DNA of 64,000 nt, taken from positions 124,001 to 188,000 of the forward strand of contig NZ_BOPF01000010.1 in assembly GCF_016863615.1 (NCBI RefSeq), written 5' to 3'. The first letter of the stretch is position 1; each line of letters opens with the position of its first letter. Under the pieces are notes generated by a model, which searched no databases, was not told the origin of the DNA, and worked only from the letters and a program-made list of their open reading frames with translations. Shown in pieces: positions 42,030 to 50,210 of the stretch. Source of the DNA: Virgisporangium aliadipatigenens (GTDB lineage Bacteria > Actinomycetota > Actinomycetes > Mycobacteriales > Micromonosporaceae). Position numbers and translations under genes: made by a program.

Positions 42030-43085
42030 CTAGACGGAGCCGCCCTGTTCGCTGCCACAAGCGGTGAGCAGGGCGGCCTCCCTGTCCGGGTCGAGGCCGA
42101 CGCGGGTGCGGCTCGGACGGCCCGCGCGCGTCGGCACCTCGCCGGCGTCGCAGAGCCAGGCCCAGGTGTCGGCCACCGTCTCGGCGAACGGCCGGCAGCG
42201 CAGCCCCGCCGCGTGCGCCCGGGTCGCGTCGCCGGTGTGCAGCCAGCGGTACGGGTGCCCCTCCGGGACCCAGACCGGCAGCTCGTTCCACGGCTCGACG
42301 CCGTGTGCCAGCAGGGCGTCGGGCTCGACGAAGCGCAGCGCCGCGCGGTTGTCGGTGACGGCGACGCAGTGCGCGAGGAGTTCGCCCATCGTGGTGTGTC
42401 CCGGGTGGCTGTGCACGTTGAACGTCCCGGACAGGCGGGCGGCGCCGCGTTCCAGGATCCAGCCGGCGAGGTCGCGCACGTCGAGGCACTGCAACGGCAG
42501 GTCCGGCGGCCCCGGCGCGAGCATGTCGCCGCCCCGCGCGGCGCGCAGCAGCCACCACGGCAGGCGGCCGATGTCCTCGCCCGGCCCCAGGATGAGGCCC
42601 GCCCGAGCGATCAACGCCCGCTCCCCGAACGCCTGCAGCACGGCCAACTCCGCTCCGGACTTCATCCGCGCGTAGTCCCCGTCGTCGTCATCGGGTGCGC
42701 CGTCGACGACTGGCGCGTTCTCGTCGGCGCCGTGCTCGACCGGTTCCCGGTACACCGAACGGCTCGACACGTAGGCGTAGTGCGCGGCCGAGTCCCGCAA
42801 CGTCCGCACCGCCGACAGCACGTGTTTCGGGGCGCCGTCCCAGGTGTCGACCACCAGGTCCCAGTAGGCGGAACCGTTGCCGGCCGGCCGGCCGGTCAGC
42901 GGCCGCAGCCCGCCGGGAGCGGTCCGGTCGCCGCGCAGCCGCAGCGCGCCCTCGGGGACGGAGCCGTGCAGCCCCCGGTTGAACACCGTGACCGACCAGC
43001 CCCGTCTCAGCCCCTCGGCGACGATCGCGCCCCCGACGAACCCGCCCCCGCCCAGAACCAGAATCCGCCGCGCATCAGACGTCAC
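42030..43085 (-). CDS. NAD-dependent epimerase/dehydratase family protein (extended SDR)
   Basis: 351 residues. Nucleotide-binding ILVLGGGGFVGGAIVAEGLR, catalytic Y-x3-K in DYARMKSGAE, preceded by YVSSRSVYREPVE. GTG 43085 is the start. The protein is closer to the reductase-like extended SDRs that start VLGGGGFVG than to UDP-galactose 4-epimerase, so it does not supply the missing GalE. It converges on the GH2 gene with 16 bp between stops. The substrate is unknown. Confidence 0.85.
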   Translation of the reverse strand: MTSDARRILVLGGGGFVGGAIVAEGLRRGWSVTVFNRGLHGSVPEGALRLRGDRTAPGGLRPLTGRPAGNGSAYWDLVVDTWDGAPKHVLSAVRTLRDSAAHYAYVSSRSVYREPVEHGADENAPVVDGAPDDDDGDYARMKSGAELAVLQAFGERALIARAGLILGPGEDIGRLPWWLLRAARGGDMLAPGPPDLPLQCLDVRDLAGWILERGAARLSGTFNVHSHPGHTTMGELLAHCVAVTDNRAALRFVEPDALLAHGVEPWNELPVWVPEGHPYRWLHTGDATRAHAAGLRCRPFAETVADTWAWLCDAGEVPTRAGRPSRTRVGLDPDREAALLTACGSEQGGSV

Positions 43086-43191
43086 CGATCCACTGTGACC
43101 GACGGACCGCGCCGTGCGATGGATCTCCGCGCCGAGGCCGAGGATGAGCCTCGGACAAATACCCGACTATCCACCTGAAACGGACAGCGAC

Positions 43192-43758
43192 TCAGTCGAA
43201 GTCGAGCAGGTCCGAGACCACGATCCGACACGGGAACGGATCGTCGAACTCGAGCGTTTCGCCGCTCTTGGCGGCCGCGTGCTCGACGTAGTGCTCGCCG
43301 TCGAGCCGCAGCAGCCGCAGGGTGATCGAGTCGTAGTCCGGTAGCACGGGGTCGGCCAGCAGATACCAAGGAATCCCCGCCTTGGCGTAGAGCTGCACCT
43401 TGATGAGGCGGTCGTCGGCACCGTTGGTCGAGACGACCTCGGTGACGAGCCGCACCTCCGACGCCTCCGCCACGAGACCGAGCGGGTCGGTGTCGGCCAC
43501 GACGATGTCCGGGATGACGATCCGCCCTGTCTGGAGGCGGACGTTGATTGCCTCGTAGGTACGAAGGCCGGCCGCGCGGGCGCCTGGTCGCATCGCCATC
43601 CACAGCAAGGAGGAAATCTCCTGATGCGGTTTGGTCGGTGCGGGACTCAAGAGCAGGCTCCCGTCGATCAGTTCGAACCGGTTTTGGGTCTCGCCGAGCG
43701 CGAAGTACTCGGCCTCGGTCCATGGACCGAGGTGGGCGTCATCGAGTGCGGCGGTCAT
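43192..43758 (-). CDS. Uma2-family (DUF820) putative endonuclease
   Basis: 188 residues. The PD-(D/E)XK-like fold is recognisable: WTEAEYFALGETQNRFELID, HQEISSLL, IVIPDIVVAD and VRLVTEVVSTNGADDRLIKVQLYAKAGIPWY (only part quoted as motif: active-site Asp in PDIVV, Glu in TEVVS, Lys in LIKVQLY). GGAGGTGA precedes ATG 43758. Uma2 proteins are abundant in actinobacteria and cyanobacteria, with unclear biological role; nuclease activity is inferred from fold. Confidence 0.85.
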   Translation of the reverse strand: MTAALDDAHLGPWTEAEYFALGETQNRFELIDGSLLLSPAPTKPHQEISSLLWMAMRPGARAAGLRTYEAINVRLQTGRIVIPDIVVADTDPLGLVAEASEVRLVTEVVSTNGADDRLIKVQLYAKAGIPWYLLADPVLPDYDSITLRLLRLDGEHYVEHAAAKSGETLEFDDPFPCRIVVSDLLDFD

Positions 43759-43828
43759 CGGCGGGTCACCTCCGGACGGGAATGCTGCCACGAGTCTCCC
43801 ATGCGTGCTGCCCCGTGGACGGTCCCCG

Positions 43829-44257
43829 CTAGGCGAAGTCCGCGGATGTGAAGGGGCGCTTCTCGACGATGACGAGCCAGTTGCCGCTGTTGTCGCGCAG
43901 CACCGCCTCGACGCCGTACGGCCGGTCGGCGGGCTCCTGGATGAAGACCACGCCCTTGGCGCTCAGTTCCTCGAACGTCTTGCGGCAGTCGTCGACCGCC
44001 AGGCCGAGCCCGCCCATGCCGCCCTTCTCCAACTGCCGCCGCACGAACGCCGCCGCCTCCTCGTCCAGCGGCGGGCCGGGCACCATGAGCGTGACCTCCA
44101 GTTCGGGCTGGCTGGGGTGCCTGATCGTGACCCAGCGGAAGCCCTCACCCATGGTGATGTCGACGGCGGTCTCGAAGCCGAGCGTGTTGACGTAGAAGTC
44201 CAGCGCCTTGTCCTGGTCGAGGACGTACACGGTGACCAGGGAGATGTTCGTAATCAT
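43829..44257 (-). CDS. VOC-family (glyoxalase-like) protein
   Basis: 142 residues made of paired beta-alpha-beta-beta-beta modules: SLVTVYVLDQDKALDFYVNT at the start and GGMGGLGLAVDDCRKTFEEL plus AVLRDNSGNWLVIVEKRP at the end. The family covers dioxygenases, glyoxalases and resistance proteins; metal ligands cannot be assigned with confidence. It lies 10 bp downstream of an AraC regulator on the same strand, so the two probably form an operon. Confidence 0.88.
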   Translation of the reverse strand: MITNISLVTVYVLDQDKALDFYVNTLGFETAVDITMGEGFRWVTIRHPSQPELEVTLMVPGPPLDEEAAAFVRRQLEKGGMGGLGLAVDDCRKTFEELSAKGVVFIQEPADRPYGVEAVLRDNSGNWLVIVEKRPFTSADFA

Positions 44258-44267
44258 GGGCTGGACG

Positions 44268-44708
44268 TTACCGTCCGTCGTCGGCCGGGGGCTTCGCCGA
44301 AATTGCTGTTCCGCCCGGGTCGAGTGCGCCGCGCATGAACAGCCAGCAGCCGGGCACGTGCGGGCCGCCGCGCGCCGCCCAGCGGTCCCGGTACGCCGTC
44401 GGGCTCTCGCCCACCAGCAGCGTGAACCGCCGGGAGAAGGCGCCGAGGCTGGCGAAGCCCACCAGCATGCAGATCTCGGTGACCGTGAGGTTGGCGTGGC
44501 GCAGCAGGTCCTGGGCGCGTTCGATGCGGCGGCGGGTCAGGTAGCGCATCGGCGTCTCGCCGTAGGTCGCCTCGAACGTGCGCACGAAGTGGAACTTGGA
44601 CACGCCGGCCACCCGCGCGACGGCGTCGAGGTCGAGCGGCTCGCGGTAGTGCCGGTCGATGTGGTCGTGCGCCCGGCGCAGGTGCGGCAGCAGACCGAGC
44701 GTCGCCAT
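44268..44708 (-). CDS. short AraC-family transcriptional regulator
   Basis: 146 residues, essentially only the two HTH motifs: LDLDAVARVAGVSKFHFVRT with GETPMRYLTRRRIERAQDLL, and LTVTEICMLVGFASLGAFSR with GESPTAYRDRW. There is no separate effector domain, as in MarA/SoxS-type regulators. ATG 44708 is favoured (GGGGG 8 nt upstream) over GTG 44717. It is followed by the VOC-family gene, the likely target partner, and is divergent from a ZIP transporter. Confidence 0.88.
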   Translation of the reverse strand: MATLGLLPHLRRAHDHIDRHYREPLDLDAVARVAGVSKFHFVRTFEATYGETPMRYLTRRRIERAQDLLRHANLTVTEICMLVGFASLGAFSRRFTLLVGESPTAYRDRWAARGGPHVPGCWLFMRGALDPGGTAISAKPPADDGR

Positions 44709-44744
44709 GGTTACCACCCCCGCAGGTTAGGGCATAGTCACGCC

Positions 44745-45503
44745 ATGCCGGGATGGATGCAGGCGGGTGGGTGGGGACTGCTCGCCGGGTCGTCGCTGTT
44801 GATCGGTGCGCTCGTCGGATTCTTCGTGAACGTGCCGCGCCGGCTCGTGGCGGCGGTCATGGCGTTCGGGGCGGGCGTGCTGATCTCGGCGGTGTCGTTC
44901 GAACTCGTCGCCGACGCGCACGAACGCGCCGGGCTGCCACCCGTGGTGCTCGGTGCCGTCGCGGGTGCGCTCGTCTACACGTCCTGCAACGCGCTGCTCG
45001 CCCGGCGGGGCGCGCGGCACCGCAAGCGTTCGACCGGGCAGCCGGCCGAGGACGACGCGGGCGGATCGGGAACGGCCATCGCGCTCGGTGCGCTGCTGGA
45101 CGGCGTGCCCGAGTCGGTCGTGATCGGCGCGAGCCTGCTGGCGGCCGCCGGCGGAGAGGCCGGCGTCTCGATCGCCACCGTGGCGGCCGTGTTCATCAGC
45201 AACGTGCCGGAAGGGCTGTCGAGCGCCGCGGGCATGAAGCGGGCGCGCCGCACCCCGGGGTACGTCTTCGGGCTGTGGGGCGGCATCGCGCTGGTCAGCG
45301 GGGCGGCGGCGGTGGTCGGGTTCGCGCTGCCGGGCGGTGTGGGGGCGGCCGGGCTGGCCGGGATCATGGCGTTCGCCGCGGGGGCGATGCTGGCGATGAT
45401 CGCCGACACCATGATCCCGGAGGCCTTCGACGACGCCCGGCTCTACACCGGGCTCGTGACGGTGCTCGGGTTCCTGATCGCCTTTGCGTTCTCCAGCCGT
45501 TAG
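44745..45503 (+). CDS. ZIP-family metal transporter
   Basis: 252 residues with about eight membrane helices. The metal-pathway helices show ALLDGVPESVVIGASLL (helix IV) and ISNVPEGLSSAAGMKR (helix V), the conserved NxPE/DGxPE-type motifs of ZIP proteins. A charged loop (RRGARHRKRSTGQPAEDD) lies in the variable cytoplasmic region. It likely imports zinc or another divalent cation. Its stop overlaps the convergent enoyl-CoA hydratase stop by four bases. Confidence 0.88.
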   Translation: MPGWMQAGGWGLLAGSSLLIGALVGFFVNVPRRLVAAVMAFGAGVLISAVSFELVADAHERAGLPPVVLGAVAGALVYTSCNALLARRGARHRKRSTGQPAEDDAGGSGTAIALGALLDGVPESVVIGASLLAAAGGEAGVSIATVAAVFISNVPEGLSSAAGMKRARRTPGYVFGLWGGIALVSGAAAVVGFALPGGVGAAGLAGIMAFAAGAMLAMIADTMIPEAFDDARLYTGLVTVLGFLIAFAFSSR

Positions 45504-46315
45504 GCGCCGAATTTCGGGGCGCGCTTCTCCACGAAGGCCCGCGCGGCCTCGCGATGGTCGGCGGTGTCGAACGTGCGCTGGTGGTGGATGGCCTCCAGGT
45601 CGAGATAGTCGGCGAGGCCGACCTCCTCGGCGCGGTTGAGGTTCTCCTTCATGTACCGGATGGCCGTCGCCGGGCCGTCGGCGATGCGCCTGACCCGTTC
45701 CATCGCGTGCTTTTGCAGGTCTGCCGCGGGGAAGACGGCATTGAGCAGGCCGAGCCGCTGGGCCTCGGCGGCGTCCAGGACCTCGGAGAGGTAGTAGAGC
45801 TCGCGGGCGACGGCGGTGCCGACCAGGCGCGACATCAGCCACCCGCCGCCGAAGTCGCCGGCGAGGCCCACCTTGGCGAACGCCGTGGTGAGCACGGCCG
45901 TGTCCGCCGCGTAGCGCAGGTCGCAGGCGAGGGCCAGGGAGAGTCCCGCGCCGGCGGCGGGTCCGGGGAGGACGGCGACGGTCGGCTTGGTCAGCTCCCA
46001 CAGTCGCAGGGTGGTGCTGCGGTGCTTGACCCGCTGGAAGCGCAGCCGCTCCTCGAACGACGACGACCACGCCTCGTCGGTGCGCGTGGCGAAGTCCTTC
46101 ACGTCGCCGCCGGCGCAGAATGCCCCGCCGGCGCCGGTCAGCACGACGACGCGCACGGCAGGGTCGTCGTCGACCTCGTTGAGGGCGCTGCCGAGCGCGG
46201 TGAGCATGTCCATGCTGAACGCGTTGCGCCGCTCCGGGCGGCACATGGTCAGGACGGCGACGCCGTCGTCGACGGTGGCGGTGAGGTGCGGGGTACCGGT
46301 CTCGAGTGGGGCCAT
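45500..46315 (-). CDS. enoyl-CoA hydratase/isomerase family protein
   Basis: 271 residues, crotonase fold. Oxyanion-hole segments are GAGGAFCAGGDVKDFA and the second loop GPAAGAGLSLALACDLRYAA; the usual catalytic Glu position reads DFGGGW, and substrate identity is open. ATG 46315 lies 5 bp after the peptide-transporter stop on the same strand, so DinB, transporter and this gene may be one transcript. It may act on fatty or aromatic acyl-CoA intermediates. Confidence 0.88.
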   Translation of the reverse strand: MAPLETGTPHLTATVDDGVAVLTMCRPERRNAFSMDMLTALGSALNEVDDDPAVRVVVLTGAGGAFCAGGDVKDFATRTDEAWSSSFEERLRFQRVKHRSTTLRLWELTKPTVAVLPGPAAGAGLSLALACDLRYAADTAVLTTAFAKVGLAGDFGGGWLMSRLVGTAVARELYYLSEVLDAAEAQRLGLLNAVFPAADLQKHAMERVRRIADGPATAIRYMKENLNRAEEVGLADYLDLEAIHHQRTFDTADHREAARAFVEKRAPKFGA

Positions 46316-46319
46316 GCCC

Positions 46320-47786
46320 CTATCGAACCCCCTCCATGAGCCGTTTGATAAGGGGTGTCAGGGCAGCGAGCAGGACGCCGAGCGCGATCGCCACCGCACC
46401 CAGCACGCCGAAGTAGACCGCCTCGTGCTCCTCGGAGTAGTAGCCGGCGAGCGTTCCCGACGCGGCGGTGCCGAGCGCCACCGACAGGAAGAACAGCGCC
46501 ACCATCTGCGTGTGGAACGCCTTCGGCGCCAGCTTCGTCGACAGCGACAGCCCGACCGGGGAGAGCAGCAGTTCCGCGAGCGTGAACACGAACAGGATCC
46601 CGATCAGCGCCAGCAGCGGCGCGCTGTTCGGACCGCCGCCCGCCAGCGGCAGGAACAGCAGGAACGCCACACCCATGATCACCGTTCCGGCGGCGAACTT
46701 CGCGGGCGTCGACGGCTGGCGCGAACCGAGCCGGGTCCACAGGGCGGTGAAGACGCCGGCGAGCAGGATGATGAAGACCGGATTGATCGACTGCACCCAC
46801 GACACCGGCATCTCCCAGCCGAACAGCTCCCGGTCCAGCCGCTTGTCCGAGTAGATCGTCACCACCGTGAACTGCTGCTGGTACAGCGACCAGAACGCCG
46901 CGCTCGCCAGGAACAGCGGGATGAACGCGAGCACCCGACGGCGTTCGACGCGATCCAGAGCCCCGCTCGTCAGGATCACCGCGAAGTAGCCGATCGCCGC
47001 GACGGCGCTGGCCACGACGACGATCGTGGAGAGCCGGTCGGCGGGGATCTTTTTTGATGCCACCGCGATGCCGAGGATCACCGCGATCCCGATCCCGATG
47101 CCGACCGCGAGCGGCCTCCTCTCACGAGGCAGTGGATTCGGCACCTCGCGCGCCGACGGTGGCAGCGCCCGCCGGCCGAACGCGTACTGCGTCAGCCCGG
47201 CCGCCATGCCGACGGCCGCCAGCCCGAAGCCCGCGTGGAAGCCCCACGACTTCTGGGCCAGGCCGGTGAGCAGCGGCCCGACCAGTGCGCCGACGTTGAC
47301 GCCGAGGTAGAACAGCGAGAAGCCGGCGTCGCGGCGTTCGTCCTCCGGCGCGTACAGCGTGCCGACGAGCGCGGTCGCGTTGGCCTTCACGCCGCCGCTG
47401 CCGACCGCTACGAGCACCAGCCCGACGCCGACGCCCACCACGCCCGGGATCAGTGCCAGCGCGATGTGCCCCGCCATGACCAGCAGCGCGCTGAGGAACA
47501 GGACCCGTTCGGAGCCGAGGACGCGGTCGGCCAGCCAGGCGCCCAGGATCGTCGACAGGTACACCGTGCCGCCGTACGCGCCGACGATGCTGGTCGCCGT
47601 CGACTCGGCGATGCCGAGGCCGCCGTCGGAGGCCGCGTAGTAGAGGTAGATGAGCAGGATGCCCTGCATGCCGTAGAACGAGAAGCGTTCCCACAACTCC
47701 ACCCCGAAGAGCGTGGCGAGCGGCCACGGCTGGCCGAAGAAAGTCCGTCTGCGCCGCTGCGTCGCTACATCGACCATTCTCGTCAT
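46320..47786 (-). CDS. POT/PTR2-family proton-coupled peptide transporter
   Basis: 488 residues with about 12-14 membrane helices. The family motif E-x-x-E-R appears in ELWERFSFYGMQGILLIYLY, and the second signature is in FSLFYLGVNVGALVGPLLTG. The start is ATG 47786. The ribosome-site GGGG is built into the right arm of a hairpin right before the start (47789-47803). It would import di- and tripeptides. Upstream on the same strand is a DinB protein; downstream a hydratase. Confidence 0.9.
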   Translation of the reverse strand: MTRMVDVATQRRRRTFFGQPWPLATLFGVELWERFSFYGMQGILLIYLYYAASDGGLGIAESTATSIVGAYGGTVYLSTILGAWLADRVLGSERVLFLSALLVMAGHIALALIPGVVGVGVGLVLVAVGSGGVKANATALVGTLYAPEDERRDAGFSLFYLGVNVGALVGPLLTGLAQKSWGFHAGFGLAAVGMAAGLTQYAFGRRALPPSAREVPNPLPRERRPLAVGIGIGIAVILGIAVASKKIPADRLSTIVVVASAVAAIGYFAVILTSGALDRVERRRVLAFIPLFLASAAFWSLYQQQFTVVTIYSDKRLDRELFGWEMPVSWVQSINPVFIILLAGVFTALWTRLGSRQPSTPAKFAAGTVIMGVAFLLFLPLAGGGPNSAPLLALIGILFVFTLAELLLSPVGLSLSTKLAPKAFHTQMVALFFLSVALGTAASGTLAGYYSEEHEAVYFGVLGAVAIALGVLLAALTPLIKRLMEGVR

Positions 47787-47788
47787 GT

Positions 47789-47803
47789 CCCCGCTTTGCG
47801 GGG
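47789..47803 (-). promoter_or_regulatory. hairpin enclosing the peptide-transporter ribosome site
   Basis: CCCCGC (47789-47794) pairs perfectly with GCGGGG (47798-47803) around TTT. On the minus strand the arm next to the ATG contains the only GGGG ribosome-site candidate, 2 nt from the start. It almost fills the 20-bp gap after the DinB stop, so it may both end the upstream message partly and hide the translation start. Confidence 0.5.
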
Positions 47804-47806
47804 AAA

Positions 47807-48310
47807 CTATGCGCCGGTGACCCCGTCGGCCTGTTCGCGCAGGATGTCGATGTGGCCGTTGTGCCGGGCGGTCTCCTCGATGAGATGCAGGATGATCCAG
47901 CGCAGCGTCACGTGCCGGCCCTGGCTGATCGGCTTCTGCGCGGTGCTGTCCAGCTCGGACTCGCTGATCAACGCGTCGTAGCGGGCGGCCTGGGCCTCGT
48001 ACTCGTCGAGCAGCGTCGACAGCGGCGCGTCGAGCCGGTACGTCATCTCCCGGTCCGGCTCCTCCTCGGTCCACGGCCCCTCGTCGGGCTTGCCGAGATA
48101 CACGGTCTCGAACCAGGAGTACTCGACCCAGCGCAGGTGACTGACCAGGCCGGAGATCGACGTCAGCGGTGAGGTGGGCAGCGGTGCCCGGCGGGCCAGT
48201 TCGTCGGAGAGGCCCTCGCACTTGGCACGTACCGTGGCGCGCACATAGCCGAGCATCGCGGTGAGCGTGGCGCGCTCGTCCCAGGTCGTGGGGACGTCTG
48301 TTCTCGTCAT
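47807..48310 (-). CDS. DinB-family protein (DUF664-type)
   Basis: 167 residues, four-helix bundle of the DinB/YfiT superfamily. Typical helices: WDERATLTAMLGYVRATVRA, LTSISGLVSHLRWVEYSWFE (with the first metal-ligand histidine) and VTLRWIILHLIEETARHNGH, which supplies two more histidines. Members are metal-dependent thiol transferases (mycothiol or bacillithiol) or have unknown roles. It precedes the peptide transporter on the same strand. Confidence 0.87.
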   Translation of the reverse strand: MTRTDVPTTWDERATLTAMLGYVRATVRAKCEGLSDELARRAPLPTSPLTSISGLVSHLRWVEYSWFETVYLGKPDEGPWTEEEPDREMTYRLDAPLSTLLDEYEAQAARYDALISESELDSTAQKPISQGRHVTLRWIILHLIEETARHNGHIDILREQADGVTGA

Positions 48311-48371
48311 GCCCGTCTACGTAGCATGTCGCACGGCGTTCGCACATCTGAATAGATCACGGGGGATTGAC

Positions 48372-49781
48372 ATGGACGCACCTCCTCAAAAGGTCGTCGC
48401 GCTGGCGGGCAGCCGCGGCCTCGGCGCGCACACGCACACCCGCAAGGGCGAGAACCCGCTCGGCAACCTGCTCTTCTGCATCGTCGGCGCGGCCGTCCTC
48501 TTCGGACTGTCGGCACTCGCCGCCTGGATCACGAAGCTGACCGAGATCAGGGCCATCGGCATCCTGACCATCCTGCTGGCGCTCGGCGGCCTCTTCGCCT
48601 TCGCGTTCGGCTTCTTCATGCTGATGCGCGGCTTCTCCGCCCTCTACGTGTTCCAGAGCGGCGTCGTCTGGACCCAGAACGGCAGCGCGCAGTCCGCGAC
48701 CTGGGGCGAACTGGAGTCGCTCACCATCGCGCGGATCGGCGAGGACGGGGAGCCGCACGGCGGCGCGCTGGTGACCCTCGACGGCCGGTCGATCCAGTTC
48801 GTCACCCGCATGGAGGAGGGGCGCGACCCGCTGGTCGAACACCTCACGGCCGCCATGCGCCACTTCGGGCGGCCGGTCCTCGACACCGGCGACGGCCCCG
48901 AGCAGTCGGTGTACCAGCCGGAGACGTCGCTGCAGAACCTGACGCTCGCCCGGATCTGCGCGGTCGGTGGGGTCATCGGGTCGATCGCGCTCGCCGTGCT
49001 GCTGCACGTCGCGGGGTTGCCGGGGCCGCTGTCGGCGATCATCGGGCCGTTCCTCGTGGGTCTCGGGGTGATCGCGGTCGGCGTCTTCATCGACCCGCGG
49101 GTGGTGCGCGCCGGGCAGGTCTTCATCGGGGTCTCGTTCCTGGTCGTGCTCCTCGTCGTGATCAAGGTGTTCCCGTACAACGGGTTCCTCGAGGCAGGCG
49201 TGGTGCTGGCGATCGAGGGCATCATCGTGGCGGTGTTCCGGAAGGTGTGGGTGAAGCTGCCGATGCCCCGGAAGGTCGGGGCGCGACAGAAGCTCGCACG
49301 GCGCAACGGATGGGCGTTCGTGCCGGAGGCCACCGTGCCGGTCGGTGGGCCGCAGACCGTCACCCGGCTCTTCGGGGTGCCCACCGGCGCCGCGCACACG
49401 ACCGGGCATGCCGTCGTGTCGGGATCGGCCAACGCGATGACGTTCACCGTGTACGACCGGCTGCGTCGGCCGCCGCGCATGACGGACCGGATCCAGACGG
49501 TGTGGGTGGTGCACCTGCCGATGGCGCTGCCGTTCGTGTCGTCGCGCGACATCGTGCAGGGCAGCGGCGACGAGGCCACCCGCGCGATCGCCACGCCGCA
49601 ACTGGTGCACGCGCTGCAGGCCGGTGCGTTGCCGGAGTTCTGGATCGAGGGGCCGTTCCTCTACTCCACGCAACTGGGGCTGCCGCCCGGCGCGATCGGA
49701 CCCCGCGTCGACGCGCTCACCCGCACGGCCGTAGCACTTCCCTGGCCTGCGCTGCAACGGTTTGCCCGGAGCTTGACCTGA
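48372..49781 (+). CDS. unrecognised multi-pass membrane protein
   Basis: 469 residues from ATG 48372. Two N-terminal helices (GNLLFCIVGAAVLFGLSALA and ILTILLALGGLFAFAFGFFM), a cytosolic PH-like segment (LYVFQSGVVWTQNGSAQSAT), four further helices between residues ~195 and 300, and a C-terminal soluble domain of about 160 residues beginning ARRNGWAFVPEA. The last domain resembles the GWxxxP... fold found in some actinobacterial membrane proteins of unknown function. No motifs for transport or catalysis are visible. Confidence 0.75.
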   Translation: MDAPPQKVVALAGSRGLGAHTHTRKGENPLGNLLFCIVGAAVLFGLSALAAWITKLTEIRAIGILTILLALGGLFAFAFGFFMLMRGFSALYVFQSGVVWTQNGSAQSATWGELESLTIARIGEDGEPHGGALVTLDGRSIQFVTRMEEGRDPLVEHLTAAMRHFGRPVLDTGDGPEQSVYQPETSLQNLTLARICAVGGVIGSIALAVLLHVAGLPGPLSAIIGPFLVGLGVIAVGVFIDPRVVRAGQVFIGVSFLVVLLVVIKVFPYNGFLEAGVVLAIEGIIVAVFRKVWVKLPMPRKVGARQKLARRNGWAFVPEATVPVGGPQTVTRLFGVPTGAAHTTGHAVVSGSANAMTFTVYDRLRRPPRMTDRIQTVWVVHLPMALPFVSSRDIVQGSGDEATRAIATPQLVHALQAGALPEFWIEGPFLYSTQLGLPPGAIGPRVDALTRTAVALPWPALQRFARSLT

Positions 49782-49871
49782 ATCGAGTGACGTGGGCCGG
49801 TGGCAGGGTTGACAGCGTTACCGACTGTTAGCGTGTCCCGGAGTCAACGCGGACCGTGACGGGAGGCTGAT

Positions 49872-50210
49872 GTGCCCGGCGACCAGGTTCTCGTCGCAGC
49901 GGCCGTTCCGGGAAACACCGGGATCGGGTTGACCCTCGTCGGGGACTTCGACCTCACGTCACGCCCGTGCCTCGAGGCCGCGCTGGAGAACCTGCGTGAC
50001 GCCGACGCCGACCTGCACGTCGACCTGTCCGGGGTGACGTTCGTCGACGTGGGCAGCCTCGCGGTGCTGACGGCGGCCTGCCGCACGCTGCCCGACGGCC
50101 GGCGGATGTTCCTGCACTCGCCGTCGCCGCAGGTGCGCCGGGCGATCGACTTCCTGTGGCCGAGTCTCGGCGGGCTCGAAATCGTGATGGCGGTAGGCGG
50201 GGGAACATGA
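49872..50210 (+). CDS. STAS-domain anti-anti-sigma factor-like protein
   Basis: 112 residues. STAS fold with the strand LTLVGDFDLTSRPCLEAALE and the phosphorylation-loop region VTFVDVGSLAVLTAA. In classical SpoIIAA/RsbV the loop reads DSSGL with the phospho-serine; here it is DVGSL, so the serine is shifted or the switch is not of the classical type. GGGAGG lies just upstream of GTG 49872. The stop overlaps the MEDS-HATPase gene (ATGA), so partner proteins are made together. Confidence 0.85.
   Translation: MPGDQVLVAAAVPGNTGIGLTLVGDFDLTSRPCLEAALENLRDADADLHVDLSGVTFVDVGSLAVLTAACRTLPDGRRMFLHSPSPQVRRAIDFLWPSLGGLEIVMAVGGGT

Noticed and set aside
42030-43085. SDR gene next to the galactose locus as the missing UDP-galactose 4-epimerase
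   Set aside because: The start VLGGGGFVGG, opposite strand and lack of GalE-type signature residues point to another extended-SDR group.
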